DNA of 64,000 nt from Bugulina stolonifera (Eukaryota > Bryozoa > Gymnolaemata > Cheilostomatida > Bugulidae), in the NCBI GenBank assembly GCA_935421135.1, contig OW285197.1, positions 3,901,350 to 3,965,349 on the forward strand, in the 5' to 3' direction. Shown piece after piece: positions 34,901 through 46,933 of this stretch (position 1 is the stretch's first letter; the number at the start of each line of letters is the position of its first letter). A program made the position numbers and the translations under genes. The notes beneath the pieces are model-generated. The model did no database searches. It was not told where the DNA came from and saw only the letters and a program-made list of their open reading frames with translations.

Positions 34901-37900
34901 TTTCTTGTAAGTGTTAATTCATTACTTAAATTAAATTTTCTTTTTCCCATGTGCACACATAGATGTAGATACATGTATATTACGTGCTTGGCTATTATTG
35001 TTATTGCTTATTTCCCGGGAGCAATGTTGTCTTGAGCCGCCAACCTCCGGCACTGCGCCTAGCACGTGTCTGAAGCCGCTTGTATAGTGGCAATCAGCCC
35101 ACACACATGGCCTGACAGTTCCACCACATTATTTACAAATGCTATTATGATGTATCTTAAGGCACTTCCGGAATGCATTAAATATAAATTTTTTTTGAAG
35201 CAAATAAGAAAATTTAGAAATTCTAGAAGCCAAAATTCAAGAAAGGTTTTGCTTACCGGTCATCATGTAATGTTTTAATATGGAAGTCTTGCAGAAAAAA
35301 GATTTGATAACTTTTGAAACAAAGGCGCTGTAGTTAGAGATAAGCAATTTTTAATATAGCATAATTTGGCTATAGGTCTGTATTGAGATGCTCTCAGCTA
35401 CTTGCTCCAGGTTTTTGTATTCCTCTTATTGTTTATGCACATTGCTATGGAAGTTAGTGAACTACATCTGCACAAGCCATATTTGCATACTGAACATGTA
35501 AGCTAGATACATGACAACATGCAGCAATAGCGATTATTTTTTGTTCAATGACATACTTGTACAGCGGCCTATCACGTTTACTCAGGTGACACCATGCCTA
35601 TACTTGATTTTAACAAACAAGCACTTCATGCTTGGTCTCCGACGCAAGTTTCAATGCAAAATTTGCTCGCTTCGCTCGCGTGAAATGATGGCTTGTGTTC
35701 ATGTACTGTAGTCAAGCATGTGTATGACCTCTGTTGGTACAGACATGCTATAATGACTTCATGAGGAGTTGTGTTTCCTTGTATTAGGAGGACAATTCCA
35801 AATACATAGCCTAAATTCCAACACTAATATAGCGGGGGGGGTGGGTCAGGTACCCACCCCAACCTAGGTAGGGTCCGAAGGTCTAAGGCTATGGCCACGC
35901 CCCGGCGGCGATGCCTGGGGACCCGGTCCCAAGGTTCTAGCACCATCCGGAGCCCGAGTTCCAACACCAATATATTAGGTGGGGCAGGTCGAGCACCCAC
36001 CCCAACCTAGGTCGCGTCAGAGGGACTGAGGCTAGAGACCCACCCCGGCAGCGATGTAGGGGGACCCGGTCCCAAAGTCCTAGCACCACCCGGAGCCGAG
36101 ATGCCGATTGGCAGCATAGCAACATACATGAGTCGTCCCAATTTTCCACCCCAAATATGATTGGAGGATGGCAGACCGTAGACCGTAAACCGTTGACCGT
36201 TTCGTCTTTTGTTATATGATGGGAGTTCTCTTCAGATCATGACATTGTGTTAGTTACGGCTGAATGATTAAGCTGTGTTCCAACGGTTAAAGAAGCCTCC
36301 TATGAACTAGTACAGCTTCCAAAAAGTCTATGGCATGGTAGATCACGTACTTACTTCCAGAACAATAGAAAATGTAAAAGCAGTCGTATACAGCTATTAG
36401 CAAACTCTGCTTAATAATTTGCTTTCTACAGTACCCAACATGCATATTTTATACTATGTTGCATATTATGTAAACTACTGAAGTAAAAGGCATTTCTCTA
36501 GAAGACGTAAAGTAAACGGTTGTCAACACACATATTTTCAAATCAACGTTTAACAGCTGTTGCGGGGCAAGCGTTAGCAAGACAGCACAATTATCTCTGA
36601 GCTGAGCTGATGAAGCTGCAAACACTAAAACTGTACGATTGTAAAAATTATTTTTTTCTTCTGTATGGCTACGCATATGCTGTAGGCTGTTGTTCAAAGT
36701 ATAGCCTGGAGACAAAAACATGAGGTCTTCTACAGTATTTACATAATTAATTTAAGCACTAACCACGGCCATATCAAATCAGATTTTCAATCCTACCTCA
36801 AAAAACACGCCATGACCTTTTTAAAAGCACATTTTATGTGATCATAATAACTGCAATAATATATCTAACACAGCAGGAGGAGGGTGAGCAGGTGTGATAT
36901 TGAAGACAGCATTGATATTCATGATGGAAATTACGCAACAAACATAACTTTGGATTATAATGTGACAGTTCCAGCTTCTGCAGGAACATATGTGTTTCTG
37001 GAACACAGCGGTTCAATATGTGAGAGGAAGATCACAGTGGAAGGAAACTACACGTATAATACAGGTACCAATATTTCAGTAATGCATGCATTTATTTTAA
37101 TTAACGTCATATTACATTCACAGTGTTACACTTAATGGCATCAAAAATCATTGTTTCTAAAAGCGGAGTTTTTCATTATGAATGAAGAAAGAATTTTAAA
37201 TAAAGGTATTATTATTCTGAGATTGGTCTTATGTTAGCTACACCCTACATGTAGTCACTTTCAATGGATTGAACTTAGTCACCAAAATGATCTCAAACCA
37301 GCCCTCATTAAAAATAATTGATAATTTTCTAGAATACAGATCGCCTACTAGTACAGTAAAACTATTGTTTAATTCCAGCTTCAATAATCGAAAACTTGGT
37401 TAGTTCAAACTATTAGTCTTGGTCCCTGATTAGCGTATGTATATGTATTATACTGTAGCGAATTCAATTAAGTAAAGTTGTCTTACACTTCAACGTCAAG
37501 GCTAAATAAAACCAATCATTATTACTACACGGCACACATGTACCACAATGTTATGATTATCCGTAATTATAAATCATGTGTTTCCGTCTCGTTCTAAAAT
37601 CCATTTACATCTTTTTGCAGAAACTACAGCCCACCGGACATCAACTACATCACGACGTAAATATATTATTACATAATATTATTACATAATATTATGTTCT
37701 ACTCTATTCAGTTCATTATGTCACTGTATTATAGCTAATCCGTACATACTCATTCCTATATTATAAATGGAACAGCGCACTCAGAATATCTGATACATAA
37801 TTATCATAATAAAGCTTTACAATATATGCCTTTTATTAGGGAAAATAATAGCCCTAAATAGGTGTCTTCGCGACCTCTTGGACAGACCCGGGTCGCAAAT

Positions 37901-40632
37901 AAAAATCACAAGATGGCTGTCCGACCGAAGTCAGAAGGGCTATTGGGATTTTGCTTGGGCGGACGAAACCATCCCTAGCTCATCGGCACACCTAACTTTT
38001 TCGCGTGAAAAAGTGGGTTTTGCTTTTGGCCCAGGCAGGTGTGTTCGCGACCCTGTGACAGATGTGTGCCGGAAAATATTTTCGTAAATCGGCCTGGGTC
38101 TGAAGTTTAGGTCGCGAAGACACCTCATACTAATGTTCGGAATAATGGACAGTAAGCTACAGTAACAAAGCTGAGGTTGAGAGAATATCAATACATTGGA
38201 GGTTTAATTATGTAACAGTTGGCTTGGTCCTCAAACTGCAAAAAAAATACTTTAATAATATTTTGCATTTCATTGGATTCAATACTATGTTGCTGAACTA
38301 GTCACAATGATGTCAAATATATGCACATAGTGCATGTGCACTGAACAGTGTACATGTAAATGGTTGTGAAAAGAGTTTAAACAAAAAAAATTAGCCCTAA
38401 ACGGAGAAATATTACCTCAAATTGCAACAATGAAAAATTCATTTCAAAGAACCGCCATAATTTTTATGGCATGCAATGTAGAAAGCTGCACAGATAATTT
38501 TGAGCAAATTTTAACCTAAAATGAGTGATAAACTGTTCAACTTAAATGCATGTTCTCCGTTTTCACATTCAAAGCTCATGGACTGATAATCATGTTTCTG
38601 GCTGAAATAAATCTATGTAATCAAAAATAGAGACACTTGACGATAATACTTGACTGAAATTCTATGTAAAAATGAAACTAATATTGTAGTGGTAACAATG
38701 TAACTCTAAACCCAGCCTCCCGCCCACCTTTCATGTAATGAGAAGACCTAGCATCAGTTACATAGGTTTTTCATTTTGAACAGGGGGTTTTCTTAGGACG
38801 ATATTACAACCTCCTCAAAAACCATTACAATATTTACTACACTGCGAACTTCTTGATTGTTCTGCTTTAACTACATGTGTATTATCGTAGCGTCGCCTCT
38901 AGATTTTAGCAAGCAGTTACTAAATGTAAGTGATTCATAATTAGGCTACATGCAACTGTTTTTAGATAAAACTATCAACTTACATGTCCCATAAGGTATA
39001 TTGACGTTGACCTGTGTTACTTTAGCATTATTGGTAATAGATTGCCATAGCATTTGCATTTAGTATCACTATACATGAGGAACATATTAGGCATATTCGT
39101 AAATTGTAGTAGTTCACATAACACTGCTCTTAATATCTGAACACGGCTTATGCTTGATCTGAAGGGGATTCTTCTTACTAACAATAATAATATTATTACC
39201 AGGCAGCCTAACTTAGCGTTATGCATGCAGCTAGCATTATGCATGTATCACTGTATAAAATAAATTGTTATTCCTGCAGATTGCTAATCATAAAGCTTGC
39301 GTGTGCAATATCGGAATACGCTTAATATCACTGTGCAATAATTTCAATTTACGGAGGTAAAATTTACTCTAAACTGTGTAATATTAGATGTATATGTAAT
39401 TACATTTATCATAAACATTTGTTACATTGCAATATTATATACATTTACATTTAGTTGTGAACTGTTAGAGTAGGTAACTAGTATATTATAACATCGTCCT
39501 GCAATCAGATTGATTTTAGCTATTGTGTCCGTCTTCCAGGGCCGACTCGGGCAGATAACGGTGGGAATGAGGAGGAAGAGGTTGACCTTGAAGCAAATTA
39601 TGGTAACAGTCTATATATAATACCAGTGACAACTGACTTGACAGTAACTGACTTGACAGTAACTCTTAATTTCCTTGTATTTTGTACCATACATATTAAT
39701 GGACAGCATGCACATGACCATGTAGTCGTGACTGCAAACAGCTCGTGGTTAGTTGATAGCTTTACTACTGACTCTGCACTTTAATGAGACGCTTAACGTA
39801 CATGTGAATCTCAGTCTAACACCACAATCTCTGGCACTGCACAAGTCCAATAAAAATCATTTTAAATCAATAGTTTATTCAAGAGTGGGTACTCTTTGCT
39901 GTCAAGAATATCATAGCATATACGTGTACATGTACATAGAAATACTGTAGCTGTGATTTTGGATGAATCCGCCTGTAGCACATTGATTTAATCTTCACAT
40001 TGTAAAATCAACACATATTCTTTCTGCTGACTACAATTACTTGCAAATCAATTTGTGTACTAGACTACTGGGTTGATGCGCACCGCAGGTCTCTAGTTTA
40101 ACATTACTGTATTATATGTACATTATTTCATTGCCCTATGTAAAGTCTTTATAAAAGCATCAAATGTTACTTTTGCAGTTCGATATCTGCTACCACTCGG
40201 AATTGGTTTTGGATGCATTGTACTAGCGGTTGGTTTGTTTGCATCATTGTTTGCGTGCAGACTTTATAAACAGAAGAAAAATAAGGAAAGAGCGGTAACA
40301 CCTAAAATAAAACACGAGTGAGTACTATTAATAAATACAGTTAACTATGCAGCCCATGTTCAACTAGTCAATTTTTTATCACAGAAATACTGTCATTGTG
40401 TATACAAACAGGTATTTTAAACCTGTCAAAAACAAAGTACATGACTTGTGGATATTGATGTCGCATGACAACATTTGCTGCCACAACTCTGCTGCTTCCA
40501 TCGAAAAAATTATGGGTAACATGCCAGTGTACATGTATTTGGACAATACCTAATTTTTATAGTCGAAAACTGCAAATCCAAAGTCGTTCACCAAGATTGA
40601 AAGGCAATTTACCAGGGAAAAATACACACTAG
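31945..40632 (+). CDS. Single-pass NHL-propeller receptor-like protein, paralogue 1 (intact)
   Basis: Nine exons: 31945-31992, 32596-32663, 33177-34030, 34528-34705, 36874-37064, 37621-37656, 39540-39602, 40179-40317, 40563-40632. They sum to 1647 nt, a 548-residue protein plus TAG, all phases agreeing. Exons 1-2 give a short signal peptide (MENRLTLICRLLSAAW then IVVGSS). Exon 3 (residues 39-323) is a propeller-like domain with an NHL-style motif SSGVVDGSGN near 152. Exons 4-5 (324-446) form a juxtamembrane module with four cysteines (RCTTDGKW, SDCSWYLE, RCDIED, GSICERK) and several NxS/T sites. Exons 6-7 encode a Thr-rich then acidic linker (NEEEEVDLE). Exon 8 carries one transmembrane helix (about 483-507) followed by KQKKNKER. 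The tail is about 40 basic residues. AATAAA lies at 40858. Intron 2 has a GC donor. A surface recognition or adhesion role is inferred; I know no named family with this exact architecture. Confidence 0.85.
32666..32836. repeat. 43-bp tandem repeat at a splice donor
   Basis: Four tandem copies of a 43-bp unit (AGTAGTGCGTCTTGTAATCA, then CGTCAAATCAATAAAAACCA, then TCA) begin at the fifth intron base region of intron 2 of paralogue 1. The first copy includes the GC-type splice donor sequence gcaagt. The counterpart intron of paralogue 2 lacks the array. Confidence 0.85.
35540..36215 (+). mobile_element. GC-rich composite repeat, copy 2
   Basis: In order: a head of about 270 bp (with GCTCGCTTCGCTCGCGTG), two tandem GC-rich units of about 120-130 bp (cccaccccaacctaggt ... 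gacccggtcccaa), and a tail of alternating CCGTAGACCGTAAACCG ending TTTTGTTATA. Copy 3 at 51080-51930 has the same order on the opposite strand. It lies in the intron between exons 4 and 5 of paralogue 1. The class is unknown. Confidence 0.75.
37360..37430. mobile_element. Relict end of the pogo-like family
   Basis: The stretch cgaaaacttggttagttcaa ... cttggtccctg matches, reversed, the sub-terminal part of the element at 15278-16394 (near 16320-16360). It starts with a degenerate TACAGTAAAACTATTGTTTAATTC. No complete element is present. Confidence 0.5.
37860..38125. mobile_element. Small TIR element with GC-rich interior
   Basis: The 266-bp element has perfect 17-bp inverted ends AGGTGTCTTCGCGACCT, with further weaker pairing inward (GGACAGACCCGGG and its counterpart). 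Its GC content is well above its surroundings. It is intronic in paralogue 1. No clear target duplication is visible. Confidence 0.7.
38729..38829 (+). mobile_element. LTR 3' fragment
   Basis: It matches the last 100 bp or so of the solo LTR at 30335-31130: shared CATGTAATGAGAAG, TCTTAGGACGA and terminal AACCATTACA. The rest of the LTR is absent. Intronic in paralogue 1. Confidence 0.75.
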
Positions 40633-40857
40633 CCACAGGTACCAAGACTCTTGCTACAATACATTGAGTCAGCTAATAAATTGAGTCAGCAATTTATGAG
40701 ATGAAGAGTGGCTATATAAACAAGACTCAAGTTACACCAACAAAGGATATTCTAGAACATACCTTGACTAATCACGTTGCAGAGTTGGAAATAGAACAAC
40801 TGGTATAAACATCACTATAGAAACTGATAACTCGTTTGCACATTAAAAGTTTTTTCA

Positions 40858-40863
40858 AATAAA
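40858..40863 (+). terminator. Polyadenylation signal of paralogue 1
   Basis: AATAAA about 225 nt beyond the stop at 40632. A second, ttaaataaataaagttt, lies near 41080. Confidence 0.5.
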
Positions 40864-42077
40864 CCTTGTTAAAAAGAACATGTTTTATGCAATTTCACAA
40901 CATTCTACTATCAGTTTCCATGATCAATATTGTTATCTGTGCGAGGAAGTAAGTTAGCTAGTTTTAACATAATGTATGAAGATAGCCCACAAGTCTAACA
41001 GGTCTAACACTAACAAGTTTTCAATGATGTCATTTTAATTGAGATTGTTCGGTATTATTTCTCTATGAATTTTGTTAAATAAATAAAGTTTTCTGCCTAA
41101 TTGCCTACATGATCAAATATAGATCCTAAATGCGCGTAATGTATGTTTGCATTCTTGTTAACTTAGTAGTGTCGTATGGCGACTATAGCACTGCGTATAG
41201 CGCATGACTAGTATGACTAGTCACCGACCTAGTTCACAAATGTGCCAAATGACAAAATAAAAAAATGGAGTTATCAGAAATGTTGTCTGTAGTAATAATT
41301 GGCAAACTTCACCATTTAAGCGTGCCGGATACTGCACGGGTACTGCACGTACAAGCTTTATAAAATAATAGCAATTTGAGACAATAAAATTTATTTTCTG
41401 CAATAATATCATACTAGATGCATGTATTGACGCTAGGTTGGGCATGTCTGGTAATAAAATTTATTGTTAGCATGATCAAGCATTAGTCACTGACACGCCT
41501 GAACTCTTAAGCTGTGTTCAGATATTAAAAGCAGTCTCACATGAACCAATACAGTCTCAAAGAAGCCATCAGCATATTATTTATATTTACTGTAATATAG
41601 CTTGGTTGTGGTTTGGTCAGTAAATGCCTTTTATCTCAGTTTGGTTGTTTGTCCAGTTGGCACAATTGAGAACTTGTTTAGTGTAGGTTAGTGTAGTATA
41701 TCAATCCAAGAGGACAGGGGATCAAGAGCACATATCCAGCTAGGATAAATAGCGGTAAGAATTTAGCTACACAATGCACGTTTGCCTTGGGTGTTTATTT
41801 TGAGCTTCCAATTTAGGAGACACGTATCTTATAACATGCACTAATACTAACATGTGCTAATATTATTTTACAGCGTGTTTTGGTGTGTTCAAAGATTTAT
41901 TTAGTGTGCACATGCATAATCTGGATATGCCTAGAAACGTTATGCTGGGAAGGGCGGTTTAAATGTAATGTATGTGTATATCTGAAGTGTTTACTGAGCA
42001 ATAAAACCCTTCTTTCAACAAACTGCAGATTGCACTCTCTGAACAGGTATAGCTACAATAAATGCCATGATATATAT

Positions 42078-42098
42078 TTAGAATTTAAACTATTTGTA
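42078..42098 (+). promoter_or_regulatory. Conserved upstream block of paralogue 2
   Basis: It is the counterpart of 31819-31840 (TTAGAATTTAAACTATTTGT) upstream of the second paralogue's ATG at 42237. Confidence 0.3.
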
Positions 42099-45000
42099 GC
42101 CTACTAAATATTATGCATTGTTGAGTGAACAATAGGTTAGTACATCGTATTTTATCCCAACTAACAATCTATTAGATTCAGTTAAACACTTTCATTCTCT
42201 ATCCAAGATACTGATCAAGGCAAAACTATACTAAATATGGAAAACAGACTAACGCAGATCTTTAGGCTTATATCTGCTGTCTGTGTACGTTATAAACAGT
42301 TGTTCATTGATTCGTTTTTTGAAGGGATTGCTCTACACGTATATTGCACATTATCTCATTATATACATACATGTACATGTATTTTTACAACTAATTGCCA
42401 TCCAGCTATGTATGCTTCCACCTGTACATTGTATTACTACAATTATTATATACTCACCCATGTGATTTATAAACTTTAGGATCAGACATTGAGAAGTACA
42501 TTGTACATAAATGGAACTAAGGCTTTTTTCAACAATTAAATGTTTTTTTTTTAAGTTATTGATTTACATGCTGACGGATAGGAGCATCCATACTGTAGTA
42601 TGAAGCATGGTACCACGATGAATTATCAAAATCTATAATTATATTATTGTTTTTGTAAATTTCAGCTCACATTGTTTGGCCTTCCTGATTTCAGATTCTA
42701 AAAGTTACATGTATGTAATATTAGACACATAACTGTAATAGTTACATCAGTTTTATCTAGATCACTGAAGATTAGAAACATACAGTTTACAGTTTACAAA
42801 AATCATTTCTGTTCTGTTCTCATGGTTCTACTTTGGTAATTGTACATAGTATTTACCATATGGGTATTAGGCAACTGTTGGGTATAATTATATAATTAAG
42901 GGTTGCAAGCTCTGCTTTAGGATAGGCTCAATCACATGTTAATCCAAAATCCTGGGTCCTGGGTCAGTTCCCACTTGTCTATATTAACTCTGGCTAGACA
43001 AAAGAGAAATATCCAGAACTAGAGCAACTAAATATTTTTCCTCTATTCTAAATGACACCTGTCAGCGGCTGCTATGTACTAGATGGTTTGCTGTTTACAA
43101 GACCCCAGTAGAGAACCATGCAATTAGCTGACCTAAATGTAAAAGGGACAAATGACCAAAACCAGAAACAAAGTACCTGAGATTTTATGTCACACGGATA
43201 TAGAAAAGATTCAAAGTTGCCAAACATAAGGATCTTTACTACTACAGCATAACTTGTTATTGTCGCACATGCTTTATCACATGTCGGATTTTCAAATAAC
43301 AACCATCATAATGAATGTAATCTAGTGTCATATGGATATCAAATACTATCTTTATAGACTATAATAATATTGATCTATTGGGAGCAAGTCTAACTACAGA
43401 TGGAGACTACAGATTTGGAGCCAAAATTTTGTGAGTAGTGTTTCTTATAATGGCACTCAATTGTTTAGATTAAAGGCTGCCCAGCCACTTTGTCACAACA
43501 AGCCTATAACCGTTTACCTTCCACTAGATGTTCTAAGAACACCCTAATTACTAGCTTTAACTTTCCACTCAACGTTCCAGGAACGTCCTTGTTTTGACAG
43601 CATTACATTTATTATAGCTAAGCAAATAAAAACACCACAAAACTGCTAGCTCATCAAATAGAGCTCAGTCTGAGCATTCCAACAGTATATTGAACTGCTA
43701 GTTTTGATGATTTATTGCTGTGATAAGTGATAAAAATAGAGGTCATCTCAGGTTAGTGTAGCATGCAGTCAGCTGCTGCCCATTAAATTTAACTATGAAA
43801 CAGCAACATGGCAAGATTCAGAGTATTTTTTCTAGTTTTGGAAGACATTTCAGATAATGACAGATACTATGGTGAAAAGAAAGACAGGAGGTAAAAAGCT
43901 GAAAGTTTTACCCACAAGTCAATATTAAAATCTTAGCTGTAACCTCAGCGAATGAAGAGAAATTGTAACATATGTGCTCCAATGTCATATTTGGTAAAAT
44001 TAACCTTGAATTTTAGGGCATAAAATAGCTGGAAGGTAAAGGGTTAAACTAGTAAATTTACTATTTAAAGACATGTAATATTATGGTGTTCGTCGTGGGT
44101 TGGAGTAATTTCGTTATTCTGAGGGCTGGATATTTTTCTAATTTTTATGTAATATATTTTAGCAATCCTACAACTAAGACTCTCCAATTCTTGATGATAG
44201 ACACAACACGTTAGATTGAATTAAACATTTGATTTTGGTCGGAATTCTTATCTTTTGCCGTAGCTACACTATGCCTCTTAGCTACAAACCCATGTCCGTT
44301 GTACCTGCAGGTACAGATTTCACCCACTGAAGCAATATGTGCACACCAGAACATACATCAAACATATGGAAGCTCTGATTACAGATAAGAACTACCTGCT
44401 CTTCCTGGACAACCGGGGTTTAAAAACAACCAATGGCCGGCTAACAGAATCTATTTGGTTTGAAATAACAAATAACAGCAACAAGTTTCTCTCTGATCAC
44501 GGTGTAATGCTCAGTGTCCCAAATAACCTTCACCAAGTCAGCAGATTCCAGACAGTTCTTGTTTATGAAGGAATATAAATATTGTGTCTTTTTACTCAAG
44601 CACAATGGGAGTGTGAATCTGCAGAAAAGCATCGGTAGGTGTAATAGTAGTGGAGTAGTTGATGGCTCGGGAAATCGAGTTCAATTTGGAGCAATCCAGA
44701 GTGTTTCTAGTACCTATGATGCTCAGCTGGTGTACATATTGGATACAAAAAACAGAGTAAGTCTGTACAACTACACAGCAGATGCAGTGCAAACACTCAG
44801 CAATGAAGGTCCTGCCAATCCAGTTTATATTATTGGAGGAAATAAGTACATTCACGCTATCAGGCACGGCTTATACGTAGCAGGATCTGCAGCGTTGGAT
44901 ACATCAAACAAGTACGTATTTACTCGAAAACCAAAACATGAAGATGTGGTAGTGGAGGAAGACATGTATGCCATTGTGGATGGATTGAACTATATTGGAA

Positions 45001-45127
45001 TTGTCAATGGCATTACGGGACAGATGTTTCCAATATGTCAGATTCCTCATATCCGAGACGAGACTGACCATTTCTTCTGTACACAAGTTGAGCCCTCTTC
45101 CGTCCTCTACCACGATGGTTATCTATA

Positions 45128-46933
45128 CTGCCCCTTTCCACAAAAACAATGTAACTCACTACATTGTAATTTTACAGGAGAAGGCTAAACGCGTTTGAGT
45201 TGGGCCCTCCAATTGTATTAATCCTAGAGATACAAACAAAATATATTCTGAACCAAAATCACATTCTCTGTTTAATGGTATCATTTGTATTGCTGTATGT
45301 CGATTTTTGAACTAATTAATTCAGTTACATTGTTTTTGTGGAAAATCATCGTGCTGGGCTCTCTTTAGTGATTGTCTGCAAAAACATTGCATCTAATGAA
45401 TTACAGTGTTTCTGCAGACAATATTGAAGTTATATCAGGAAATAATGTCTGTGAAAACAATGCATGAGCCTGTAAATTAGTGCAATCAATGTAGAAGCAC
45501 ACATACAGACTATATTTGCATGTGGGACAGACAGTACCATCCCATTACACCGATATTATGAGGTTGAAATATAGATTTCTGTAAATCCAACTCAATATAA
45601 AATATCTACACTCCGTTTACTCGATTCTTATTATCTTTTCTTGCTAATGAGATGTGCAGCGTTTGCAAAACTGAAATCATCTGTTGGTAGTCTGGTTGGT
45701 GCTTTTTGGGTGTCTTCAGGGGCTCAACACCTACTTTGGGTTTAGATTTTTCATGAAATTGAACTCTATTTTGATTTCCTGGATCACATTTTTGCTCCTA
45801 GATGCTTCTAGTCCTTCCGCAATAATGTGCCCATAATTTCCAGCATACTGGCCCTGTGGTGATGTCCAAATACATGTACTTATAAAATCTCGACCATGTG
45901 GTTTATTTTCACCTACTTTATTATCTCTCTGCACATAATTTGTAGCATCTAGAAACTAAATGTTGTCGTATAAGCGCTCTTATTTTCAAACATTGGGAAA
46001 GTGCTCATGTTATGCTGGTCCAGTTTAAGGAACATAATATTTAATGTAGCACTACATTCCATATGTTGCCAGAAGTACATCTCCATCAGCAGATGGTAGA
46101 ATATTTCATTGTTCATTTTGTCAATCTTTACAGATCGTATTTTCAACCAGATGGTATTTTTAACCGATCATGTCATAAAAATATTTATAAATAATATAAA
46201 TTTATAGAAGCTACAACCACCGAAAGGCTCTGTGCAAAAGTAGGAAAATGCATAGGCTATATTATGTGAACACTAGTGCTTCAGATAGAAAACGAGATGT
46301 TGAAATGGCACAAGTTTATAAGACTTGTTTGACAAGGAAAATGTAACAATGTGGGCAAAAATGCTCCATATTAAACTAAATCCGAGTTAAATCTGAGTAA
46401 TATCTGAGTAAAATCTGAGTACAATCTAAGTACAATCTGAGTACAATCATGATTTAGAGCACCAACACATAATTAGTGCTCTTTAGTTGTACCATACTGA
46501 CAGCCAGAGCAAGTTAGACTCCACACAGCCTTTATGATAGATTCATTGGAACTGATAATAAATATTTGCCGAGACAGCCCCGCTACTGGGGCTCCAAACA
46601 TATTATAATTCACTTGGGTTCATATAGATTCATGATAGAGTCATGTAGGAGATGTGAGAGGATAAAAACATACTTGAATAGTCAACTCCAGAAAAGAAAA
46701 TAAGACAAAATTGCACTGTATGTGTTGGAATCTGGAGTTACATTGTTTTTGCTGACAATCACTAGTACAAATATTGAGATACAGTGTTTCTGCTCTCCCA
46801 AAAAACCCATAAGGACTCATTTTTTTTCAAAAATATTTTAGTATGTGGTGTAAGATGGTATTTCAACACCATTTATGCAAAAAACCCAATTTTGAAAAAA
46901 ATTGAGTTACAGTGTTTTTGTAGAAATGGGCAG
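45128..46933 (-). mobile_element. Unclassified DNA transposon with 4-bp TSD, copy 2
   Basis: It is 1806 bp, with the same ends as copy 1 (CTGCCCCTTTCCACAAAAAC; reversed right end CTGCCCATTTCTACAAAAAC). The flanks are TATA at 45124-45127 and 46934-46937, while intact paralogue 1 has a single TATA at the equivalent site near 33990. This gives the empty-site sequence directly. Interrupted minus-strand frames at 46146-45949 and 45934-45731 match those of copy 1. The insertion destroys the propeller exon of paralogue 2. Confidence 0.9.

Larger units (their letters stand above)
40633..42236. other. Intergenic spacer between paralogues 1 and 2
   Basis: It holds the 3' UTR and AATAAA signals of paralogue 1 (40858, and about 41081) and the 5' flank of paralogue 2, including the conserved block at 42078-42098. 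The stretch cttaagctgtgttcagatat near 41509 resembles one near 36255 within paralogue 1. No other gene is supported. Confidence 0.5.
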
